DNA from: Cyanobium usitatum str. Tous
GTDB lineage: Bacteria > Cyanobacteriota > Cyanobacteriia > PCC-6307 > Cyanobiaceae
Assembly: GCF_003011885.1 (NCBI RefSeq)
Contig: NZ_PXXO01000006.1
Coordinates: 62,001 to 126,000 of the forward strand
Reading direction: 5' to 3'
DNA length: 64,000 bases
Shown: positions 58,165 through 64,000 of the stretch, one piece after another
Layout: each line of letters opens with the position of its first letter
How positions within the stretch are numbered: position 1 is the stretch's first letter
Translations under genes and position numbers: made by a program
The notes under the pieces: generated by a model
The model's input: the letters and a program-made list of their open reading frames with translations, nothing else
The model's database searches: none
Told to the model about the DNA's origin: nothing

Positions 58165-58686
58165 ATGGGCAGCCTTGTGGTGGTTGGCTTTCCGAAGGCG
58201 GAAGAAGCCGAGCAGGTGCGGCGCGAGCTGGTGGACATTCAGCGTGAGCAGCTGATTGCCCTAGAGGATGCGGTGGTGGTGGAGCACGACAGCGAGGGCC
58301 AGGTACACCTGCGTCAGGCGATCAATCTCACCGCTGCTGGCGCCCTAGGCGGTGGCTTTTGGGGCACCTTGGTGGGTCTGCTGTTTCTCAATCCCCTGCT
58401 GGGTGCTGCCGTGGGAGCGGGCGTGGGCGCAGCCTCGGGCTCCCTTTCCGACATCGGCATCAATGATGGCTTCATGCGCGAGCTGGGCGAGACCCTGCCC
58501 CGCGGCAGCGCGGCCCTGTGCCTGCTGGTGCGGGAAGCCACGCCAGATCGGGTGATTGAGCGCCTGCGCGCCCATGCTCCCCACGCCAAGCTGCTACGCA
58601 GCAACCTCAGCCATACCGACGAGGATCAGTTGCGGGAGCTGCTGGAGCGGGCGCGCCTGCAAGCAGAAGCCCTGCGTTTGGGTTGA
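58165..58686 (+). CDS. DUF1269 family membrane protein
   Basis: The 173-residue product matches the DUF1269 pattern: a ferredoxin-like N-terminus (VVVGFPKAEEAEQVRRELVD; LEDAVVVEHDSEGQVHLRQ), a Gly-rich hydrophobic middle with two membrane-like segments (GALGGGFWGTLVGLLFLNPL; LGAAVGAGVGAASG), and a C-terminal half with RELGETLPRGSAALCLLVRE. The role is unknown; such proteins are common in cyanobacteria and actinobacteria. The end overlaps the convergent gene at 58626 by 61 bases. Confidence 0.88.
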   Translation: MGSLVVVGFPKAEEAEQVRRELVDIQREQLIALEDAVVVEHDSEGQVHLRQAINLTAAGALGGGFWGTLVGLLFLNPLLGAAVGAGVGAASGSLSDIGINDGFMRELGETLPRGSAALCLLVREATPDRVIERLRAHAPHAKLLRSNLSHTDEDQLRELLERARLQAEALRLG

Positions 58687-59102
58687 GCCTGCGGGCCGAC
58701 CTGAAAGTTGCAGCCCCGCTGGCGCAGCTCCTGATTCACCTGGGTCACCAGGTTTGCAGGTAGGTCGCTGGCCATTTCCTCGGCGGAGGTGTTGATCGAG
58801 GGGGACCCCTGTTCCAAGGCGCTGAGCAGGTCTGCCCATTGGTCGATCAGGTTGCGCTCGGCCATGGGACGCAGACCCTGCTCCTGCAGCAGGGTTGCGC
58901 AGCCTTCCCCGTTCCAAACGGCGTTGGGGCAGGTGGCATGGGGATGGTGTTGATAGGCCAGGCCCTGTTGCAAGGCCGTACTGGTGGGGGCACCGTTCTG
59001 CTGGCGCAGGCCGGCATCGCTGAGTAGCCGGCCGCAATGCACGGCGGATATGCCGAAGATGCGGCCGAGGTCGGTGAGGCTCAACCAGAGGCTTGTAGTC
59101 AT
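58626..59102 (-). CDS. Hypothetical protein with a possible winged-helix start
   Basis: The ATG at 59102 gives 158 residues: MTTSLWLSLTDLGRIFGISA, then VHCGRLLSDAGLRQQNGAPT. That opening looks like a helix-turn-helix (LTDLGRIFGISAVHCGRLL), as in predicted cyanobacterial DNA-binding proteins. The middle has HHPHATCPNAVWNGEGC with two cysteines. The tail (QAQPKRRASACRRARSSSS) is basic and is the part that overlaps the opposite DUF1269 gene by 61 bases. The function is unknown; frame composition supports a real gene. The track of stops would also allow an ATG at 59141. Confidence 0.6.
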   Translation of the reverse strand: MTTSLWLSLTDLGRIFGISAVHCGRLLSDAGLRQQNGAPTSTALQQGLAYQHHPHATCPNAVWNGEGCATLLQEQGLRPMAERNLIDQWADLLSALEQGSPSINTSAEEMASDLPANLVTQVNQELRQRGCNFQVGPQAQPKRRASACRRARSSSSRN

Positions 59103-59186
59103 GGCCAGGCTCCCTGGCGCAAGTGGCCCCATGCTGGACACCGCACTAGGCGCGTCAATCCGTCAACCGCGAATTGCTGTAAGCCG

Positions 59187-59819
59187 TTACTGAGTTTGTA
59201 AATCGTGACAAAGCTTGGCTGGGCCCAGCCAGTGCTCAAGGGCTGGTGAGAACACCTCCCGAATCACGGTGAGCTCCTTGCCCCCGCGGAAGAAGCGGTA
59301 GTGGCGACTCCAGAAGGGGCCCGCCAGGCCAAAGCGCTGCTCGAGCCAGGGAGCAGCAACAAGGGCCAGGCCATCTACCTCGCGGAACAGTTCAGCCCGT
59401 TTGGCCGTCAGGCTGCGCCAGATCGGCAGCTCCCGCTGCTGCAGGTAGGCGTCGGCCTGGCTTTGATTCCACCAGCTCTCTGCCCAGGCCAGGGTTTTGT
59501 CGCCGCAGCGCAGCCATACCTGGCGACGCAGCAGGGGACCATCGAGCTCCACGATTTCCGGGGGCGGTGGCGCGCCGGCACCGCCCCCGGCTGGCTCAGG
59601 CGCCATGGCGATCAGCTCGATCTCCACCGGTTTGCCCGTGAGCGACTCCAGGTGCCGGGTGGGGCTGCCGTCACCCAGTAGCAGCAGGCGCCAGGGGCCG
59701 CTCAGCAGACCATCGCCAGCGGCGGTGCTGCCATCGCTGAGGTTGAGCTGCCAGTGGGGTTTGGGGGATGGGAGCAGAGGAGAGGATTGCAGACGGTCCT
59801 TGCCATATGTCGGTGTCAT
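59187..59819 (-). CDS. Chorismate lyase-like protein (DUF98/Ycf21 type)
   Basis: Chorismate lyases make 4-hydroxybenzoate, the ring precursor of plastoquinone in cyanobacteria. The 210-residue product shows the cyanobacterial form: WRLLLLGDGSPTRHLESLTG, then VEIELIAM, PLLRRQVWLRCGDKTLAWAE, SWWNQSQADAYL, PIWRSLTAKRAELFRE and GPFWSRHYRFFRGGKELTVI, ending with REVFSPALEHWLG. The conserved Arg in LRRQVWLR, Glu in AESWW and the Arg-His near the end are expected for substrate binding. A Gly/Pro-rich insertion at about 75-90 is peculiar to this protein. Confidence 0.85.
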   Translation of the reverse strand: MTPTYGKDRLQSSPLLPSPKPHWQLNLSDGSTAAGDGLLSGPWRLLLLGDGSPTRHLESLTGKPVEIELIAMAPEPAGGGAGAPPPPEIVELDGPLLRRQVWLRCGDKTLAWAESWWNQSQADAYLQQRELPIWRSLTAKRAELFREVDGLALVAAPWLEQRFGLAGPFWSRHYRFFRGGKELTVIREVFSPALEHWLGPAKLCHDLQTQ

Positions 59820-60025
59820 TTCCGAATTCTGGCCAGCGGTGTCATCCAGCTGCGTTGGTTGGTGCCGATAGGGACGTCAGATTGGGCTGAGTTAAATCAA
59901 GCAGACTTCATTTCGATCTGATCAGCTCTCTCAGGGCGGTCGCGGATTCGTGTGAATTTGGGAGAGAAGGGGTCCAGGCTTCCTTCAAGCTGCTTGGGGC
60001 AATGTTGGGACTCCTGAGCCGCCAA

Positions 60026-60736
60026 TCACAAATCCTTAGTACGCCTAAATAGGATATCTAAATAATTGACTCCATAGGGCTTGTCGCCGATATTAATTAC
60101 GGAGTCACATTCAAATCCCATTGCGAGAAGACTGCTAATCAATTCACTTGCATTGTATGTATCAATTCCTTTTAGGCGGGTTTCGACGATGATCCAACGC
60201 AGTCGTTTGTTGCTAATAAGATTTTGGCTGCCCTTTAAAACACCAAGTTCGAATCCTTCTGTGTCGATTTTCAAGAGAATTAATTCACCAGATTCTTGAT
60301 TATTGGCCGTAATTTTTGGCAATAGGTCATCCAAGGTTTTGACTGGAACCAGTATTTTGTCTGCATCTTTGAATTTGTCCCAATCGCGAAATAGGAATGA
60401 TGATGCCTTTTTGGCATCATACAAGTGCAATTCAGTGTTCGCGGGTCCAGCCCCTACCGGAAGCAACTCTCCTTGAACTTTGGCGAGAAGCCTGTTGCGG
60501 ATAAAAGAGTGATATCTGGGATTTGGCTCTACTAGATAATAATATGAATCAGGATAATTATTAATTAAAAAATCCGTTCCAGATGCTACTCCAACGTCAA
60601 TAATAATCGCCGGATTGAGTTTTTTAAGGATGGACCCGGTTGGAATCCTGTGCATTATGTTGAGCTCAAAAAGTGACAGAATGGGCTGCAACAACATCTT
60701 CATCTTTTTGGATATGTGCCACGACTTTTTTGCCAT
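60026..60736 (-). CDS. FkbM-family methyltransferase
   Basis: FkbM enzymes O-methylate sugars or secondary metabolites with S-adenosylmethionine. The 236-residue product has NPAIIIDVGVASGTDFLINN (motif I region), YYYLVEPNPRYHSFIRNRL with the acidic ribose-binding Glu, and the FkbM hallmark LLKIDTEGFELGVLKGSQN. It ends IGDKPYGVNYLDILFRR. Codon use is AT-rich and its neighbours on this side are a sulfotransferase and a glycosyltransferase, which suggests methylation of an extracellular polysaccharide. The 206 bases before the chorismate lyase gene contain no gene. Confidence 0.88.
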   Translation of the reverse strand: MAKKSWHISKKMKMLLQPILSLFELNIMHRIPTGSILKKLNPAIIIDVGVASGTDFLINNYPDSYYYLVEPNPRYHSFIRNRLLAKVQGELLPVGAGPANTELHLYDAKKASSFLFRDWDKFKDADKILVPVKTLDDLLPKITANNQESGELILLKIDTEGFELGVLKGSQNLISNKRLRWIIVETRLKGIDTYNASELISSLLAMGFECDSVINIGDKPYGVNYLDILFRRTKDL

Positions 60737-60869
60737 CTGTACTTAGTTGGCGTTCTTGAATGATCAGATTAGGCTAGCCTATCTTTGTGCATGCAGCGCG
60801 ATGATCATATGAATTCTTCGGGGGTATCCCGCCAAGTGCTGTCACTGCCGGTGCTCTAATCCCCCTTAA

Positions 60870-61065
60870 GCGCCTTTCGCCATGAGCGCACCGCTGAGCG
60901 CAGGGATCACCGCAACGGCACGCGTGATTGTCTGTTGGCCGCACCGAGCGCTTTTGACCGTGATGATGGAGGCCCTATGTCTTCGCCTTATCTACCGCTT
61001 CGGAGAAAGGCTCGTTGATGAAAGTCAGGATGTTCTAACGACTCTTATGGCGGAGATGGGCAGCA
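60870..61065 (+). mobile_element. Probable relic of an IS256-family transposase gene
   Basis: Three short frames in order recall the mutator-type (IS256) transposase: HERTAERRDHRNGTRD (frame from 60881; compare ERSxExxxYRNGxR), RALLTVMMEA (frame from 60882, near 60945), then YVFALST (third frame, near 60974; compare EAYVxGVST). The first two are closer than in an intact enzyme, so DNA has been lost as well. An open frame of 76 codons (60882-61112) runs through, but it mixes these parts and is not itself a gene. The rest of 60737-61147 shows nothing. Confidence 0.4.
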
Positions 61066-61147
61066 ATTTATCTATCACTTTTCGCTTAATTAAAGTAATT
61101 AATATTTTTTAGGCTTGCGAAGATTAGGGCGAATTGACCATTCCAGA

Positions 61148-61942
61148 TTATTTTAGGGATAGTGCAGTATCGCTCTGATATCCAAGGGCGAGAGCCAGGT
61201 TGCGACACGACATCCACACCTTTGAAGCCTCATTATCCGAAAGATGTGTGCGATAGCTGCCGATAGCATTGAATAATGGTTGATTAATTTGGTAATCTCG
61301 ATATTCATTATGTGTAGCGCTTGCCCCGTATTCGGATTCATTAAGAGGTGGCTCTGGATGCTCATGTCCTGTCGATGTGCCATCTACAGTTCCTGAGTAC
61401 CAACTCAAAGGCTGGCGGTGAAAGTCAAGCTGTGAATCTTCAAAATTAAAGCCCAAGAAGACCATTACTTCTGATAATGTCTCTCGGGTGTTTGTTACAA
61501 GGTTTTCATAAAGTACAATCTTGCATTGTGGATTTCTTGACCAATAAAGGGCACGTCTGTTGTCGGCTTTCCAACGTGCTAGCGATTTTTCAAGATTTTC
61601 GTAGCGACGTTTCATGGAGCCGACTGCATCTTTAGGGTTTCTTGAAATCAAAACTATTTTCGTAGAGGGTGCGCAATCCAAGATAAATCTAATGCTTCGG
61701 ATATGTTTAGGGGTTTTTTCTACCCATTTTTCCGCACCACTTTCAATGACTTTTTGCTCAAAGGTTTTAATGCCTGCGGCGTACCATGTGTAGCTTCCCC
61801 TTCTTGCAATACCAGTCTCTCCCGGTATGGCATGGATTCGTGAATGGGCTCCAATTAGGCGAGTTAAAATGGATGTGCCCGAATGCCCACAGCCACATAC
61901 ATGTATCCCGCCTTGGAGTTTAGGACGCAAAAATCTACGCAT
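61148..61942 (-). CDS. Sulfotransferase
   Basis: Sulfotransferases move sulfate from PAPS to hydroxyl groups. The 264-residue product has the 5'-phosphosulfate loop HVCGCGHSGTSILTRLIGAH at residues 14-33 and the 3'-phosphate site KIVLISRNPKDAVGSMKRRY (about 95-115). Other conserved parts are EKWVEKTPKHIRSI and VLYENLVTNTRETLSEVMVF. The protein is soluble. It lies four bases after the glycosyltransferase on the same strand, which suggests it sulfates a cell-surface or exopolysaccharide. Codon use is AT-rich against the rest of the window. Confidence 0.9.
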   Translation of the reverse strand: MRRFLRPKLQGGIHVCGCGHSGTSILTRLIGAHSRIHAIPGETGIARRGSYTWYAAGIKTFEQKVIESGAEKWVEKTPKHIRSIRFILDCAPSTKIVLISRNPKDAVGSMKRRYENLEKSLARWKADNRRALYWSRNPQCKIVLYENLVTNTRETLSEVMVFLGFNFEDSQLDFHRQPLSWYSGTVDGTSTGHEHPEPPLNESEYGASATHNEYRDYQINQPLFNAIGSYRTHLSDNEASKVWMSCRNLALALGYQSDTALSLK

Positions 61943-61946
61943 ATAA

Positions 61947-62786
61947 TTAATTATTTGTGGAATTATCCTCTATGTCTATATCGCTCCATAGGGTCTTAAT
62001 CCATGATATTGGCATAATGAATTTTCTTAAAAGAGCTGGGTTTTTTTCACGCCAAACACGACTCAGGTGAGCCCGGCGTCCTTGATATTGTGGCGAGTCG
62101 GTAGTCCATTTCCCAACCATGGCTTCTGCAGGATTGGGGCCACCTGGAAACGTAATAATTTTACAGCCTTTTGGAATCCTGGCTGCTTTGAATAGCCTCC
62201 ATGGCATTGGCCCAAGGCAATGAAGTCTAAAATGTCGCGTCCAGCCCCTAGGCCAAAATTTTAGAAATTTTTTAGTGCTATGCGTGATGTAATGTTGTTC
62301 AAACTGAAAGCGGTCCGCAATAGCTTGTGAGTCTTTTTGAAAGATTGCCAGGATATCGGAGTGCGCACCGATTGTAAATCGAAAGACCGATGTTTGGCCT
62401 AGCCTGCTCAGTGGGCGAGCCCAATTTCTTTCCAGAATAATATCCTCTGGATTGCCAAAATTGAAATAGCAATCAATATTGTCAATTATGATGCTGTCAA
62501 GATCGAGAAATAAGACAGTCCCATTTAGGTGTTGCTCAATTTCTTTGCCCCAAAGGGCAACTTTTTTCCATTTTCCACGGGTCTTTGTGGGGGGGGCGCA
62601 GCCAAGTTCAGGAATGGGATAGCTGAGGATCGCGGGATCGAGTCCGCTGCTGTCATCTGTTAAGCAGGCGAAGCTGAATTCGCCCGTCACGTGTGTTTTG
62701 GCGCCAGCATATAGTCGATTAACATATTCAGGGCCATACTTGTCGCCCCACTTCATGCAAACGAGAATCTTTGGGCTATTCATCAC
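61947..62786 (-). CDS. Putative glycosyltransferase
   Basis: The 279-residue product has features of GT-A-type glycosyltransferases: an N-terminal strand KILVCMKWGDKYGPEYVNRL, CLTDDSSGLDPAI, and the nucleotide-sugar metal motif TVLFLDLDSIIIDNID (Asp-x-Asp) near residue 95. Later motifs are SVFRFTIGAHSDILAIFQ and FPGGPNPAEAMVGKW. It resembles putative glycosyltransferases without a proven acceptor. It follows a broken sulfotransferase gene (11-base overlap) and precedes an intact one, so it likely belongs to a glycan gene set. AT-rich. Confidence 0.75.
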   Translation of the reverse strand: MMNSPKILVCMKWGDKYGPEYVNRLYAGAKTHVTGEFSFACLTDDSSGLDPAILSYPIPELGCAPPTKTRGKWKKVALWGKEIEQHLNGTVLFLDLDSIIIDNIDCYFNFGNPEDIILERNWARPLSRLGQTSVFRFTIGAHSDILAIFQKDSQAIADRFQFEQHYITHSTKKFLKFWPRGWTRHFRLHCLGPMPWRLFKAARIPKGCKIITFPGGPNPAEAMVGKWTTDSPQYQGRRAHLSRVWREKNPALLRKFIMPISWIKTLWSDIDIEDNSTNN

Positions 62787-63029
62787 TAGTTGCAGCGTTG
62801 TGACTGGATCCGGTTAGGGCCTTGTAATTAAATTTAGCAAATCCTTGGTGGTAAATTGAATGCACTCGTTGATGCATGGCCTTATTTTGCTTGCGCGTTC
62901 GCCAATGGTAAGCCCTTGTCATGCGATCAAAGGGATTTCGCTCAATGCTAATTTTCATATATTTGCCCCCAGGCTTGATCAAGCTTTGCACTTGATTTCT
63001 TGCGCAGGTATATGGCTGTCGAATTTCAT
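62776..63029 (-). pseudogene. Broken sulfotransferase gene
   Basis: From 62991 the frame reads QSLIKPGGKYMKISIERNPF, then DRMTRAYHWRTRKQ: the pattern KxxxxRNPFDRxxSAYxW is the phosphate-binding region of Sulfotransfer_2 proteins. A further part, from the ATG at 63029 (MKFDSHIPAQEIK), lies in another frame and matches what stands before that region in the family, so a one-base shift near 62993 splits it. The N-terminal PAPS loop and most of the C-terminus are missing. It is a remnant of about 80 codons out of 200 or more. Confidence 0.6.
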
Positions 63030-63313
63030 TTTAGTTTTTCTTTTGAGATAAGATTTCAGGCGTTCACCGGCGACAAGCGAGGAAGCAGCCCATGTGCTTG
63101 TTAGGATAGGCAACCCTAGCTCGCGCCTGGTTGATTCATCATCTGAGGGCCAGGGCTATTTCGGGAAAGTGGTGTTATGATGTCTTGTTTTGAAAGAAAT
63201 GCGGATAAGGCAATTTCAGGTGAAGTCACTGCCGTTTTCTGATTTTTTAGGAGGATAAATTTGTGCTGATGAGATATGAGTATTTTGCTTATGAAGTCTG
63301 ATCTTGGGATGGT
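63030..63313. other. AT-rich intergenic stretch at the end of the glycan segment
   Basis: No gene of normal size is seen. A near-perfect ribosome site AGGAGG (63249-63254) is followed by a GTG at 63263 and a frame of only 12 codons to TGA at 63301. This could be a leader peptide remnant or the surviving start of a lost gene. The composition goes from AT-rich to GC-rich at the following gene. Confidence 0.4.
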
Positions 63314-64000
63314 TTAAAAGCCACTGCTAATGCTGATGCGGCGCTGCTCGCCGCCCTTCTCAATGACCGCTGTATCACCACTGGCTGAGCGCAAGCGCCA
63401 GCCGCTGCTGCCGATACTCTCGCCCACGGCGGCGCTGGTAGAGCTACCGCCCAGCTGGAAGATTGCTGAGCCGCTTTGCCCGGGCACCTGCACCACTCCC
63501 ACGAGCTGGGGAGCGTTGCCACCACCGCCACTATTGCCACCCCGACTATTACCAGCACCACTCGAGGCGTTGCCCCCAGGGGTGCTCGCTGAGCCGGTGG
63601 CAGCGGGTGCCGGACTGGTGATGCGGCTGTTGATGGGCACTTTGAGTACGTCGGCTGCTGGGGAGCTGCTGGCTGGCAGGGTTGCCAGCTCTTCCATCCA
63701 GGGTTCGCCTGGAGGCGGTGGGGGCAGCTCTCCGTCTTCCCCTGCCCCAACTGCCGCGGCTGCCTGGGCGGGCTCGTTTGCTTGGGCTGGGGTTGTGCCG
63801 GGCCCCATGGTGCGCAGCCGCTCGATCAGCAGCATGTTGCGCTCCTGGCGGATGGCCTGCTGGCTCTGGTTCCAGAGGCCGAGCACGGCCAGGGCCATGC
63901 CTGCCACCACCATCACCGTCACACTGGCTCCTGCCAGTAGCAGGCTGGGCTGGCGGCCAACCTGATCCGCAAGCCGCTGCAGGGCGCTGCCTGCCCTGGG
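63314..64000 (-). CDS. Membrane protein with a GspC/PilP-like C-terminal domain (5' end outside window)
   Basis: The frame is open to the window edge, giving 228 visible residues. It shows one membrane segment (VTVMVVAGMALAVLGLW), a long Pro/Gly/Ser/Asn-rich linker (SRGGNSGGGGNA), then a small beta domain: PQLVGVVQVPGQSGSAIFQL and SIGSSGWRLRSASGDTAVIE. Cytoplasmic end, single helix, flexible periplasmic linker and a beta domain are the plan of GspC/PilP-like assembly proteins of type II secretion or type IV pili. That role is inferred from layout. A GTG at 63922 is possible as start, but the residues before it (LQRLADQVGRQPSLLLAGAS) look like a natural N-terminal part. Confidence 0.6.
   Translation of the reverse strand, partial: PRAGSALQRLADQVGRQPSLLLAGASVTVMVVAGMALAVLGLWNQSQQAIRQERNMLLIERLRTMGPGTTPAQANEPAQAAAAVGAGEDGELPPPPPGEPWMEELATLPASSSPAADVLKVPINSRITSPAPAATGSASTPGGNASSGAGNSRGGNSGGGGNAPQLVGVVQVPGQSGSAIFQLGGSSTSAAVGESIGSSGWRLRSASGDTAVIEKGGEQRRISISSGF

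Noticed and set aside
60882-61112. 76-codon plus-strand frame as a gene
   Set aside because: It crosses three pieces that fit a transposase only in changing frames; better read as a relic.
63249-63301. 12-codon frame after a perfect ribosome site
   Set aside because: Too short to call a gene; no homologue known, and it lies in a region of broken genes.

Overview
The window comes from a GC-rich picocyanobacterium of the Cyanobium / marine-freshwater Synechococcus type. The evidence is the split urease cluster (ureD diverging from ureEFG) followed by a urtABCDE urea transporter behind an NtcA-type box, a DevBCA-like exporter, a Ycf21-like chorismate lyase, group 2 sigma factor and several short cyanobacterial hypotheticals. 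HIP1 octamers (GCGATCGC) occur at 2164, 11520, 11727, 31045 and elsewhere. Genes are tightly packed, with many 1 to 11 base overlaps.

Layout. 1-8015: urea use; urease accessory genes, then the five urt genes. 8054-14292: a secreted protein of unknown role, a frameshifted amino acid permease closing a queC-pabB-pabC operon, an ecotin-type protease inhibitor, and queE. 14321-19282: a type I secretion operon (PpiC-like protein, ABC exporter with a cyclic-nucleotide-binding-like domain, HlyD adaptor). 19318-25728: a minus-strand housekeeping run (pyrG, dps, sigma factor, aspS, gcvT). 26212-33564: polyamine genes speE/speB, an ArfB-like release factor, mazG, an LpxL-like acyltransferase, tRNA-Val and small cyanobacterial genes. 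33557-42623: MscS channel, a solute-binding lipoprotein, valS, devBCA-like exporter, a VTT-family membrane protein.

42599-53261 is the most unusual part. Two very large RTX proteins lie in tandem: a PhoD-type phosphatase without a Tat leader, and a 1819-residue protein in which an esterase-like phytase domain appears to interrupt a choice-of-anchor-I propeller. A decayed relative of the second lies just upstream. The whole block is bracketed by two copies, in the same orientation, of a gene for a 52-61 residue protein. Together with the type I exporter at 14431-19282 this suggests calcium-dependent extracellular phosphoester use, although the link between exporter and cargo is an inference.

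53341-59819 returns to ordinary chromosome: ligA, a SprT-like protein, chorismate lyase and small hypotheticals. 60026-63029 is visibly AT-rich and holds a FkbM methyltransferase, a sulfotransferase, a glycosyltransferase, a broken second sulfotransferase and a probable IS256-type transposase relic. It looks like an acquired cell-surface glycan segment. The window ends inside a pilus- or secretion-like membrane protein.
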